Shown here piece after piece: positions 14,571-22,912 of a stretch of 50,579 nt of DNA. Below the pieces are notes generated by a model. It was given only the letters and a program-made list of their open reading frames with translations, had not been told where the DNA came from and made no database searches. The DNA comes from Bacteroidales bacterium Bact_22 (lineage in GTDB: Bacteria; Bacteroidota; Bacteroidia; Bacteroidales; F082), in NCBI GenBank assembly GCA_001603665.1, contig LUZN01000051.1:1-50579 (forward strand), given 5' to 3'. The stretch's first letter is position 1; each line of letters opens with the position of its first letter. Made by a program: the position numbers and the translations under genes.

Positions 14571-15566
14571 ATGCTGAAAATTGGAGTTTTAGGTGCAGGA
14601 CATCTTGGGAAGATTCATCTTAACTGCATCAAACAAATTGAGAAATATGACTTGGTCGGTTTTTACGATCAAGATAAAAATACTGCCGAAAAAGTAGCTG
14701 CTGAGGCTGGCGTGAAGAATTTCACTTCGATCGACGAACTTATTGATTCTGTTGATGTTGTTGACATCGTGACGCCTACCATCGCGCATTTCGCATGTGC
14801 TTCGAAAGCCATCGAGAAAGGCAAAAACGTGTTCATCGAGAAGCCTATCGTGGCCACTGTCGACGAGGCCAACAAGCTTATCGCCTTGGCGAAGAAAGCC
14901 AATGTAAAGGTGCAGGTCGGTCATGTGGAGCGTTTCAACCCTGCCTTCATCGCTGCCGAGCCGCACATCAGCGACCCTGTGTTCATCGAGGTGCATCGTC
15001 TGGCATTATACAACCCTCGCGGCTGCGACGTGCCGGTGGTGCTCGACCTCACAGTGCACGACATCGACATCCTTCTCACGATAGTGAAATCCCCAATAAA
15101 ATCTATCAATGCCAACGGCGTGTCGATAGTCAGTCCGACACCTGATATCATCACGGCAAGATTAGAATTCGAAAACGGAGCGGTGGCAAACCTCACCACA
15201 AGTCGCATCTCGCTGAAAAACATGCGTAAGTTCCGTCTATTCCAGAAAGGTGCTTATATCACTATGGATTTCATGGAGAAGAAGAGCGAGATAGTGAGGG
15301 TGGAAGACGTGAACGGCGTGCCGGGTCCTTTCGACATGACTCTCGACCTTCCGGATGGCTCGACGAAGAAGATTTCGATCGAAGAACTGGCTACCGACCA
15401 GATCAACGCCATAAAGACCGAGCTCGAGCGTTTCCACGACGCTATAGTCACCAATACCGAACCGCCAGTAACCATTGAGGATGGCGTTGAGGTTCTTAAA
15501 GTTGCTTACATGATTCTTGATGAAATCGACAAACATCAAGATTTGTTAAAAAAACATTTGAAGTAA
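14571..15566 (+). CDS. Gfo/Idh/MocA family NAD(P)-dependent oxidoreductase
   Basis: A 331-residue cytoplasmic dehydrogenase. The Rossmann motif IGVLGAGHLGKIHL is at 4-17. VVDIVTPTIAH and the family signature FIEKPIVA (about 88-95) follow, and then a C-terminal alpha/beta substrate domain containing VGHVERFNPAF and DLTVHDIDILL, which supply the usual Lys/His/Asp site. Members act on sugars, often nucleotide sugars; the substrate is not readable. It heads a run with a lipoprotein and a polyprenyl-phosphate sugar transferase, so a role in making an activated sugar for a surface glycan is plausible, by context only. Confidence 0.9.
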   Translation: MLKIGVLGAGHLGKIHLNCIKQIEKYDLVGFYDQDKNTAEKVAAEAGVKNFTSIDELIDSVDVVDIVTPTIAHFACASKAIEKGKNVFIEKPIVATVDEANKLIALAKKANVKVQVGHVERFNPAFIAAEPHISDPVFIEVHRLALYNPRGCDVPVVLDLTVHDIDILLTIVKSPIKSINANGVSIVSPTPDIITARLEFENGAVANLTTSRISLKNMRKFRLFQKGAYITMDFMEKKSEIVRVEDVNGVPGPFDMTLDLPDGSTKKISIEELATDQINAIKTELERFHDAIVTNTEPPVTIEDGVEVLKVAYMILDEIDKHQDLLKKHLK

Positions 15567-15612
15567 GACAATATTTAAAATTTAACTACGTTAATTTTAA
15601 AAAAGACAGCCT

Positions 15613-16539
15613 ATGAAGTGTCTTCGTTACATTTTTTTATTTGGAATAGTTTTATCGCTTTTTTCGTGTAACAAATTCAAGGGAAGCCAGGAAATCCCTG
15701 CTTATCTGAGAATCGAGCCGTGGACTTTCACCACCAATTACGACGTGGAAGGCGCTGCGACTTGCGCTATTACCGACGCTTGGGTTTATATCGACGGAAA
15801 TCTTCACGGTTGTTTTGAATTGAAGAATCACGATGACGGCAATTACGTCCTCGTTCCGGTGCTCGAGAAAGGTAACCACAAGTTGCAGATTTATCCTGGC
15901 GTAAAGATGAACGGCATCTCCTCGACACGAATCCAGTATCCTTTCTACAAGCCGTATGTTTGCTATAAAGACTTGACAGAAGGCGAGATCGACACCGTAA
16001 GGCCATACACGCATTATTACAGCATCGACAGCACGGCTATGCGTTTCAAGATGAAGGAAGACTTCGAAGAAGTCAATAATATCAAGCTTTACCGCATGGA
16101 CACGACCTATGCCGAGCTGCATCAGATTAGCCATCGCACCAACCAGAACGCGTGGCTTGATCCGTTCGACACCATCAACCATTACCGTTCGGGACACGTG
16201 CATCTTGGCGACAGCATCACTAAGATGGGTCTGTGGAGCGGTCAGCTTTCGGGCTTGCCGACGGTGGGCAACTACGTGCTGCTGGAGATGGATTACAAAT
16301 GCAGCACCGAGATGGAGATAGGCTTGTATATCATGGACTCGCAGGAAGGCCCGGTCGACAAATGGCTTTATTCGCTCAGGGCTACTGATGTCTGGAAAAA
16401 AGTTTATCTGAACTATAGCCCTACGATTACCGACTATCCACATGCCACATATGTGAAGTTTTACATGAAAGGAGCAGTGGCAACAGGTGGTGAGGCTGAT
16501 TTTTATTTCGACAATCTTAAACTGATTTACGTTGAGTAA
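15613..16539 (+). CDS. Predicted lipoprotein of unknown function in a glycan locus
   Basis: A 308-residue protein with a lipoprotein signal (hydrophobic residues 5-17, lipobox SLFSC, Cys19). The mature part is rich in Tyr, Asp and beta-strand patterns. It contains a putative carbohydrate-binding-like C-terminal half (about 185-308: HLGDSITKMGLWSGQL through GEADFYFDNLKLIYV), which reads like a jelly-roll module, but I cannot assign a family. The gene sits between the oxidoreductase (46-base gap) and the sugar transferase (8-base overlap), so it is likely in one operon with them. Function unknown. Confidence 0.75.
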   Translation: MKCLRYIFLFGIVLSLFSCNKFKGSQEIPAYLRIEPWTFTTNYDVEGAATCAITDAWVYIDGNLHGCFELKNHDDGNYVLVPVLEKGNHKLQIYPGVKMNGISSTRIQYPFYKPYVCYKDLTEGEIDTVRPYTHYYSIDSTAMRFKMKEDFEEVNNIKLYRMDTTYAELHQISHRTNQNAWLDPFDTINHYRSGHVHLGDSITKMGLWSGQLSGLPTVGNYVLLEMDYKCSTEMEIGLYIMDSQEGPVDKWLYSLRATDVWKKVYLNYSPTITDYPHATYVKFYMKGAVATGGEADFYFDNLKLIYVE

Positions 16540-17959
16540 GAAAATAAACAAACGGAAGCAGACTTTAAAGTATGTCTTGTGGGACTGGTTCGCGTCGGTC
16601 GTAACCTGGTCTATCTTCTTCTGTTTCAGGAAGACGATGGAGCTTGTCGATGTCTTCGCAAACTACAATGTCGTCGTTGAGGATAAGAATTTCTGGATCG
16701 GCATCATCGTGATACCTATCTGCTGGATTATCCTACATCTGATGGCGGGCGCTTACCGTAACGTTTACTCAAAATCGCGTGTCCGTGAGCTCGGACAGAC
16801 ATTTTTAACCACTTTGATTGGTGCTATCGTCTTGTTTTTCACTATCATTCTTGACGATTATATCACTAATTACAAGATTTATTACACCTTATTCTCGATA
16901 CTGTTTTTGCTGCAGTTTACGCTGACCTACATCGGTCGACTTGTCATCACTTCGGTCAATGCGCGTAGGATTCATAACGGCGAAATTGGTTTCAATACCT
17001 TGATTATTGGCAGCAATGGCAACGCTTGCGCGATATACGAAGAAATCAAAGGACAGAAGTTCTCTTCGGGTAACCTGATCGTCGGTTTTGTAAACGTTTT
17101 TGATAAAGACGTTTATAAAGTCGAGAAATATATTCCTCATCTTGGAAATTATAAAGATGTGGCTAAGGTTATCAAAGACAATGATATTGAAGAGGTTATC
17201 ATCGCCATCGAGCGTTCGGAGACTGAGACCATCGACAAGATTCTTGTGATGCTTGAAAACTCTGAAGTCACGGTGAAGATCATCCCGTTGATGCAGGAAT
17301 TTGTGTTTGGCGCTGTCAAGCAGGAGGGTATCTGGCACGCCTCGTTGATTCAGATCACGCCGGAGCCTATGCCGGTGTGGCAGCAGGTGGCGAAAAGACT
17401 GTTCGACATCATTGCTTCGATACTCGTAATCGTCTTATTATCACCGATTTACCTCTTGACGGCTATTATGGTGAAATGCTCATCGCCCGGACCTGTCTTC
17501 TACAAGCAGGAACGTATCGGGCAGCATGGAGTGCCGTTTAAGATGCTGAAATTCAGGAGCATGTACGTCAACGCTGAAGATATGGGTCCGCAGTTGTCGA
17601 CCGACGACGACCCGCGTATCACGAAGTGGGGTAAGTTTATGAGAAAGGTGCGCCTCGACGAGATTCCGCAGTTCTTCACCGTCCTTGGCGGAAAGATGTC
17701 GATTGTTGGCTATCGTCCTGAGCGTCAATACTATATCGATCAGATTGTGCAGAAAGCTCCGCACTATCGCATGCTTCTCAAGATTAAGCCCGGTATCACC
17801 AGCTGGGGCGAGGTGAAGTTCGGATATGCTTCGACTGTCGACGAGATGGTTGAGCGACTGAAATACGATATCCTTTATATCGAAAACATGAACCTTGCCG
17901 TTGACATCAAGATTTTGATTTACACAGCGCTTATTGTAATTCAAGGAAGAGGAAAGTAA
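16532..17959 (+). CDS. Polyprenyl-phosphate sugar-1-phosphate transferase (WbaP/CpsE-like)
   Basis: A 475-residue inner-membrane enzyme that starts a surface polysaccharide by moving a sugar-1-phosphate from an NDP-sugar to undecaprenyl phosphate. Four membrane helices (about 13-33, 55-73, 90-107, 115-136) lead to a Rossmann-like middle domain (about 150-270). A further helix (288-312) leads to the bacterial sugar transferase domain, with VFYKQERIG, KFRSM at 340-344, RKVRLDEIPQFF and GYRPERQYY. The start must be TTG at 16532, giving MSKKINKRKQTLKY, because the next in-frame ATG is at residue 36, beyond the first helix. That start overlaps the lipoprotein gene by 8 bases. Confidence 0.92.
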   Translation: MSKKINKRKQTLKYVLWDWFASVVTWSIFFCFRKTMELVDVFANYNVVVEDKNFWIGIIVIPICWIILHLMAGAYRNVYSKSRVRELGQTFLTTLIGAIVLFFTIILDDYITNYKIYYTLFSILFLLQFTLTYIGRLVITSVNARRIHNGEIGFNTLIIGSNGNACAIYEEIKGQKFSSGNLIVGFVNVFDKDVYKVEKYIPHLGNYKDVAKVIKDNDIEEVIIAIERSETETIDKILVMLENSEVTVKIIPLMQEFVFGAVKQEGIWHASLIQITPEPMPVWQQVAKRLFDIIASILVIVLLSPIYLLTAIMVKCSSPGPVFYKQERIGQHGVPFKMLKFRSMYVNAEDMGPQLSTDDDPRITKWGKFMRKVRLDEIPQFFTVLGGKMSIVGYRPERQYYIDQIVQKAPHYRMLLKIKPGITSWGEVKFGYASTVDEMVERLKYDILYIENMNLAVDIKILIYTALIVIQGRGK

Positions 17960-17984
17960 GTTTCCAAAGACTCCAAAACCATGC

Positions 17985-18006
17985 AAAAAGCCGCAGGCTT
18001 ATTTTT
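17985..18006. terminator. Bidirectional terminator between sugar transferase and clpX
   Basis: AAAAAGCC-GCA-GGCTTATTTTT: a GC stem with A-tract and T-tract on opposite sides, able to stop transcription from both convergent operons. Confidence 0.7.
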
Positions 18007-18047
18007 CAGCTTAACGCAAGGTTTGCCTTTTTGTATAGCCCTTAAAA

Positions 18048-19271
18048 CTAAATATTCAGTTCAGATATCTTTGATTTCTCAAACTTTTCCTGAGCGTAGT
18101 CGGCATCGACGACGAGTTGTTTTGCGTCGGTTGACGGCATGTCGAACATCGCGTCGTTGAGAATTGCTTCCAATATTGAGCGTAGTCCGCGGGCGCCGAG
18201 TTTGAACTCGATGCTCTTGTCGACGATGAAATCCAGCACTTCGTCTTTGATAATCAATTCGATGCCATCCATGCCGAACAGTTTTGTGAACTGTTTGGTG
18301 ATGGCGTTTTTAGGTTCGGTGAGTATGCGTTTGAGTGTCTCTCTGTCGAGAGGGTTGAGGTAGGTCAAAATCGGGAAACGGCCGATAATTTCAGGGATGA
18401 GGCCGAATTTCTTCAGGTCTGACGGCGCGATATATTGAAGCATATTGTCGCGGTCGATCTGTTTCTTGAGGTCGGAGCCGTAGCCTATGGCGTTGGTTCC
18501 CACGCGGTTGGCTATTATCTTATCGATGCCGTCGAAGGCACCGCCGGCAATGAAGAGGATGTCTTTGGTGTTGACCTGAATCATCTTCTGTTCCGGGTGC
18601 TTGCGGCCGCCTTGAGGAGGCACGTTGACGACGGTGCCTTCGAGCAGCTTAAGCATAGCTTGCTGCACGCCCTCGCCGGAGACGTCGCGGGTGATGCTCG
18701 GGTTGTCGCCCTTACGTGCTATCTTGTCGATCTCATCAATGAAAACTATGCCTTTCTCGGCTGCCGCGACGTCGTAATCTGCCGCTTGAAGCAGCTTCAC
18801 TAAGATGTTTTCCACGTCCTCGCCAACGTAGCCGGCCTCTGTCAGGACAGTGGCGTCGGCGATGGCGAAGGGCACGTGTAACATCCTCGCTATGGTCTTG
18901 GCTAACAAGGTCTTACCTGTTCCCGTCTCACCCACGAGCACGATGTTCGACTTCTCAATCTCGACTTCGTCGGCGGTCTCCTGCTGGTTCAGACGTTTAT
19001 AGTGGTTGTAAACGGCGACTGAGAGCACACGTTTCGCCGCATCTTGCCCGATGACATACTGATCGAGGAACTGCTTGATTTCCAACGGCTTAAGAAGCTT
19101 GAAGTCGGGAACCATGGCACGGCTGCGATGCGCCATCTCCTCGGTGAGCATCTGGTGGGCGCGACCTACGCACTCGTCGCAGATGAAACCGTTGATGCCC
19201 GCAATCAGGAGGTTGACCTGACTCTCAGGACGTCCGCAGAATGAACAAGTATTTTCTTGTTTTTTTGACAT
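18048..19271 (-). CDS. clpX: ATP-dependent Clp protease ATP-binding subunit ClpX
   Basis: A 407-residue AAA+ unfoldase that feeds substrates to ClpP. It has an N-terminal zinc-binding domain ([10 protein letters not shown] ... FICDEC, four cysteines), Walker A GETGTGKT, Walker B VFIDEIDK, pore loop GYVGEDVE, and a ClpX signature with [12 protein letters not shown]. The ClpP-docking loop reads IGY where E. coli has IGF. The start codon overlaps the clpP stop by 1 base (TAATG), so the three genes tig-clpP-clpX are translationally coupled. Confidence 0.98.
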   Translation of the reverse strand: MSKKQENTCSFCGRPESQVNLLIAGINGFICDECVGRAHQMLTEEMAHRSRAMVPDFKLLKPLEIKQFLDQYVIGQDAAKRVLSVAVYNHYKRLNQQETADEVEIEKSNIVLVGETGTGKTLLAKTIARMLHVPFAIADATVLTEAGYVGEDVENILVKLLQAADYDVAAAEKGIVFIDEIDKIARKGDNPSITRDVSGEGVQQAMLKLLEGTVVNVPPQGGRKHPEQKMIQVNTKDILFIAGGAFDGIDKIIANRVGTNAIGYGSDLKKQIDRDNMLQYIAPSDLKKFGLIPEIIGRFPILTYLNPLDRETLKRILTEPKNAITKQFTKLFGMDGIELIIKDEVLDFIVDKSIEFKLGARGLRSILEAILNDAMFDMPSTDAKQLVVDADYAQEKFEKSKISELNI

Positions 19272-19945
19272 TATTTGTTCTTAATCAAAACTTCATCTAC
19301 CATTCCGTAGGCCTTGGCCTCTTCTGCTGTCATCCAGTAGTCGCGGTCGGAGTCGGCCCACACCTTGTCGTAAGGCTGTTTGGTGTGCATGGCGATGATT
19401 TCGTAGAGTTCTTTCTTCACCTTCTGGATCTCACGAGCTGTGATCTCGATGTCCGAAGCCTGTCCCTGCATGCCGCCCATAGGCTGGTGTATCATGATAC
19501 GTGAGTGCTTGAGGGCTGAGCGTTTACCGTCGGCGCCGGCGCAGAGCAACACTGCTGCCATAGAGGCTGCCATGCCTGTGCAGATGGTCGCCACGTCGGG
19601 CTGGATGAACTGCATGGTGTCGTAGATGCCGAGACCAGCGTACACCGAGCCGCCAGGAGAGTTCAGATAGATCTGGATGTCGCGTTTAGGGTCGGCCGAC
19701 TCGAGAAAGAGCAGCTGTGCCTGGATGATGTTTGCGACATAGTCGTCGATCTGGTCGCCAAGGAAGATGATGCGGTCCATCATGAGGCGCGAGAACACGT
19801 CCATCTGTGCCACATTGAGCTGACGTTCCTCGATGATGGTCGGGGAGATGTAGTCAGTGATGGTGTTGGCGTACTTCTCGAGGCCTAAACCGTTGATGCC
19901 GCGGTGCTTGGTGGCGTATTTGTAGAATTCGTTGTTGTTATTCAT
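19271..19945 (-). CDS. clpP: ATP-dependent Clp protease proteolytic subunit
   Basis: A 224-residue serine protease forming the tetradecameric ClpP barrel. The catalytic triad is visible: Ser128 in [10 protein letters not shown], His153 in MIHQPMGG and Asp202 in DSDRDYWM. It has [13 protein letters not shown] in the oxyanion/strand region. The N-terminal extension of about 25 residues beyond the E. coli mature form is normal for Bacteroidota. TAATG overlaps join it to both neighbours in the operon. Confidence 0.98.
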   Translation of the reverse strand: MNNNNEFYKYATKHRGINGLGLEKYANTITDYISPTIIEERQLNVAQMDVFSRLMMDRIIFLGDQIDDYVANIIQAQLLFLESADPKRDIQIYLNSPGGSVYAGLGIYDTMQFIQPDVATICTGMAASMAAVLLCAGADGKRSALKHSRIMIHQPMGGMQGQASDIEITAREIQKVKKELYEIIAMHTKQPYDKVWADSDRDYWMTAEEAKAYGMVDEVLIKNK

Positions 19946-21168
19946 TATTCAGCCTTCTTGGTGGTTTTCTTTGCTGTAGTCTTCTTAGCAGCCGGCTTCT
20001 TCTCTGCTTTCTCTGCCTTTGCTGCCTTCTCTTCCTTCACTGCTGGTTTCTCTTCTTTCTTCTCGGCTGCTTTCTTGGTAGCGGTCTTCTTTGCAGCAGG
20101 TTTCTTCTCTTCCTGTGGAAGAACTGCCTTCACGAAGCCTTCGTAGTCGGTGTCGACGACCTTCACCTTCATGGCTTTCTTCAGGAAAGCGGTGACTTTG
20201 TTGTCGGCAACCTGGTTCTTGATGTTCTCGCGCTGGTTCTCGTCTTTCAACACTGAGTCGACGATGCCGTTGAGGCGCTGTTTCATGTCATCGCTCATGC
20301 CTGCTACGTCGAGCTGACCGAAGTACATCTTGGTCACGAAGTCGCGGAGTTCCTCTTCCTTAAGGACGAGCTCAGGGTTAGCCTTGGCGATGGTCTCTTC
20401 GATGAGCTGCCATCTGAAGGTCTTTGAATACACGCTGTCGTAGTTCTTCTCGACATCTTCAGGGGTGATCTTGCCGTCGCTGTTGGCCACAATCCAACGT
20501 TTCAGGAATGCGTCAGGCATGTCGAACTTAATCTCGCTCACGAGCTTGTCGATGGCGTTGTTGAGGAACATACGCTCGGCCTCGACCACGTACTGGCGTT
20601 CCATCTCGGTGGCGACTTCCTTGCGGAATGCCTTTTCGTCCTTGATGTCCTTGCCAGGGAATATCATCTTGAAGAGTTCTTCGTTGAGCTCAGCCGGTTT
20701 GTCGTCTTTCTTGTTGCCTTCCTGGATGCGCTTGATGGTCTCGTCGACTTCTTTATCTGAAGCCTTGATGTTGTAGTCGTTGATAGCGATCTTGGCGAGG
20801 TCGACCTTGATTTCCGGCTTCAGGCCGACTTCAAAGAAGAAACTCATAGTCTCCTGAGTCTCAGGATCGGTAGGCTGCTGCTTGTCAGGATCCGACAGAG
20901 GGTAACCTATCACGTCGAGCTTGTTCTCGAGGATATGGTTGTTGAGAGCCTCGGAAACCTTCTTGTTCAACTTGTCGAAAGTGACTGTTGCACCGTACAT
21001 CTTCTCGATCATTCCGAACGGAACTTTACCCTGACGGAAGCCCGGAAGGACTGCTTTGTGCTGATAATTCTTTAATTCTTTTTTAACATCTTCTTCGTAA
21101 TCGGCTTTGTTGATGTCGATCTGGATGGTGGCGAGAAGGTCGCCCTTTGCTGTCTGTATAGTCTTCAT
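19945..21168 (-). CDS. tig: Trigger factor lacking the PPIase domain
   Basis: A 407-residue ribosome-associated chaperone. The N-terminal ribosome-binding domain has the signature GFRQGKVP (43-50). At about residues 150-160 the sequence goes straight from the linker (EVDETIKRIQEGNKK) into the C-terminal chaperone arms (AELNEELFKMIFPGKDI), with no FKBP-like prolyl isomerase domain between. E. coli has about 85-100 residues there. From about 352 the protein ends in a low-complexity Lys/Ala/Glu tail (KKPAAKK-type repeats), about 55 residues, which E. coli lacks. The start is set at MKTIQTAKGD: the frame stays open upstream but only through the complement of the tRNA-Leu gene. First protein gene of the tig-clpP-clpX operon. 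Confidence 0.93.
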   Translation of the reverse strand: MKTIQTAKGDLLATIQIDINKADYEEDVKKELKNYQHKAVLPGFRQGKVPFGMIEKMYGATVTFDKLNKKVSEALNNHILENKLDVIGYPLSDPDKQQPTDPETQETMSFFFEVGLKPEIKVDLAKIAINDYNIKASDKEVDETIKRIQEGNKKDDKPAELNEELFKMIFPGKDIKDEKAFRKEVATEMERQYVVEAERMFLNNAIDKLVSEIKFDMPDAFLKRWIVANSDGKITPEDVEKNYDSVYSKTFRWQLIEETIAKANPELVLKEEELRDFVTKMYFGQLDVAGMSDDMKQRLNGIVDSVLKDENQRENIKNQVADNKVTAFLKKAMKVKVVDTDYEGFVKAVLPQEEKKPAAKKTATKKAAEKKEEKPAVKEEKAAKAEKAEKKPAAKKTTAKKTTKKAE

Positions 21169-21194
21169 TATCAATAAGTTATTTAATATTCTTG

Positions 21195-21276
21195 TGCGGA
21201 TGAAGGGACTCGAACCCATACTCCTTACGGAACCAGATCCTAAGTCTGGCGCGGCTACCAATTACGCCACATCCGC
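21195..21276 (-). tRNA. tRNA-Leu (anticodon TAG)
   Basis: An 82-nt class II tRNA. Acceptor GCGGATG/CATCCGC is perfect, the anticodon stem CCAGA/TCTGG encloses CTTAGGA (anticodon TAG), the long variable arm is TTCCGTAAGGAGT, and the T loop is TTCGAGT. CCA is not encoded. It lies 26 bases upstream of tig with no promoter visible between, so it probably shares a transcript with tig-clpP-clpX. Confidence 0.95.
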
Positions 21277-21293
21277 AGATTTTTTTGAGGGTG

Positions 21294-21301
21294 CAAAATT
21301 A
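21294..21301 (-). promoter_or_regulatory. tRNA-Leu/tig operon promoter -7 box (TAATTTTG)
   Basis: Minus-strand TAATTTTG, 18 nt before the tRNA 5' end. Confidence 0.6.
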
Positions 21302-21399
21302 CAAAAAAATTTTGATAGTCAGACATCTATTTTTAACTTATTTTTTTATAAAGATGTAATATCGAGAATAAAAATGACGTTGTTACATGAATTATTTAG

Positions 21400-21407
21400 T
21401 ATTTTTG
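21400..21407 (+). promoter_or_regulatory. DUF5723 gene promoter -7 box (TATTTTTG)
   Basis: TATTTTTG, only 11 nt before the ATG at 21418. A TTG at 21380-21382 is a possible -33 element. Confidence 0.6.
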
Positions 21408-21417
21408 CGCTGTTATT

Positions 21418-22908
21418 ATGGCAATTTATACGAAAAATATCATAAGATGTTTAGCCATCGCCTTTTTGATGGCGTTTTTCGTGTGTCACGACGAGGCCTT
21501 GGCGCAATATATCGGCACCTCTACCAACTATGCGGGTTCGCGTGCCCTGGCTGTCAACCCTTCGCTGATGACGACTGCCTTCGTTTATGCTGATTTCGGA
21601 TTGAATCTGGGCGCGTCGGCATATAACGACTTCGCATATCTTCATGCCAGCGATTATTACCGGCTTTTGAATGGTGAAAACCCTTCTGATTACTATATAA
21701 ACGGACGACGTTACGATGTGGGGTTTTTGATTAATTCGAAATATAAAAATGTTAATGAAACCTTTGATTTCAACCTGCTTTCAGCGATGTATAACAGAGA
21801 TGGAAAGCATGCTTTCGGAATATTCATAAACAACAGGGTTTACACGTCGGCGAAGCGTATCCCGTGGGAGATTTTGGAGGCGAGTTTGAAGTCGATCGAC
21901 AGTACTTTTTACGATAGGAGTTATGTGTCGAAAAACACTCGAGTCAGCATGATGGCTTGGTCGGAAATCGGTCTTTCGTATGCCTCTACAGTGTATGATT
22001 ATGATTACGACAAGGTGGATTTCGGCATCACGGCGAAAGGTTTGCTCGGATACACGGGAGTGGCTTTGAATCTTAATAAAGTCGACAAGGATATCGTCGA
22101 TAAAAATACCAGTATTATTCATAGTCTGAACATGATGGCGGCCATGTCGGCACCTATCGACTACGGCGCTAAGTTCTCGGACGGCGAGATCTTCGATGCC
22201 AATCAGATTGTCAACGGCTACGGCTTGGGCTTTGACATCGGCTTCACCTATACCCGTAAAACCAGCGATAAGCTTATTACCGCGTCGAAGCATGCCTGTG
22301 TCGCTCCGAAGATCAACTACCGATGGCGGTTGGGCGTGTCGTTGCTTGATGTCGGCGCAATAAGTTTCAAAAACAACGCCAAGGTGTATAAGTTTTTGTC
22401 AGACACCGACAAGACCTTCGATGTGAGGGAGCTCGAGGGCTCGGAGGATTTCAACGACATGATGGACAGGCTCAGCGGCATGTTTTACGATGATCCGTCG
22501 GATGCCGATGCCGGCAGTAAGTTCATGATGGGCTTGCCGACAGCGATGAGCGTCCAGTTTGACTATAAACTGGCGAAGAACATCTATGTCAACGCCACCT
22601 GGATGCAGCCTCTGCGGCTGTTAAGATATTCGGCGCGCCGTCCGGCGCAGGTCGTGGTCGAGCCGCGTTTTGAGTCGCGTTATTTCGACATCACCATGCC
22701 TGTCACGCTATACAACTACGAGAAGATCTTCCTCGGAGCAGAGGTGAGATTGGCATTCTTAACCATTGGAACGCATAACATCTTCAATTTCCTTGGCGTA
22801 GGCGAATCGTATGGACTTGACGCTTACGTGGCGTTGAAGTTTAATTTCTACAAAGGAAAATGTTTCGGCGGTCGCCGAGATGCCTGTTGGAACGCCAATT
22901 TCCAGTAA
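21418..22908 (+). CDS. DUF5723 family outer-membrane protein
   Basis: A 496-residue protein. It has a signal peptide (hydrophobic residues 9-29, cleavage near ALAQ), then a long series of amphipathic beta strands with alternating aromatic residues, consistent with an outer-membrane barrel. The N-terminal YIGTSTNYAGSRALAVNPSLM segment and overall length match the Bacteroidota DUF5723 family as I know it, which is related in style to FadL-like PorV barrels but uncharacterised. It ends in FNFYKGKCFGG and a Cys-containing tail. Monocistronic, 4 bases from the convergent ABC permease gene. Family assignment moderate, barrel prediction stronger. Confidence 0.75.
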   Translation: MAIYTKNIIRCLAIAFLMAFFVCHDEALAQYIGTSTNYAGSRALAVNPSLMTTAFVYADFGLNLGASAYNDFAYLHASDYYRLLNGENPSDYYINGRRYDVGFLINSKYKNVNETFDFNLLSAMYNRDGKHAFGIFINNRVYTSAKRIPWEILEASLKSIDSTFYDRSYVSKNTRVSMMAWSEIGLSYASTVYDYDYDKVDFGITAKGLLGYTGVALNLNKVDKDIVDKNTSIIHSLNMMAAMSAPIDYGAKFSDGEIFDANQIVNGYGLGFDIGFTYTRKTSDKLITASKHACVAPKINYRWRLGVSLLDVGAISFKNNAKVYKFLSDTDKTFDVRELEGSEDFNDMMDRLSGMFYDDPSDADAGSKFMMGLPTAMSVQFDYKLAKNIYVNATWMQPLRLLRYSARRPAQVVVEPRFESRYFDITMPVTLYNYEKIFLGAEVRLAFLTIGTHNIFNFLGVGESYGLDAYVALKFNFYKGKCFGGRRDACWNANFQ

Positions 22909-22912
22909 AACT

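Noticed and set aside
15652..16551. 299-codon open frame opposite the glycan-locus lipoprotein
   Set aside because: Composition is that of a reverse-strand shadow, with no promoter; the sense gene has a clean lipobox and operon context.
19973..20115. DNA repeat array at the tig 3' end
   Set aside because: Repetition comes from Lys/Ala/Glu codons of a low-complexity tail and has no fixed DNA period.
21169..21261. 31-codon upstream extension of trigger factor
   Set aside because: It is translated from the complement of the tRNA-Leu gene; MKTIQ at 21168 is the family start.
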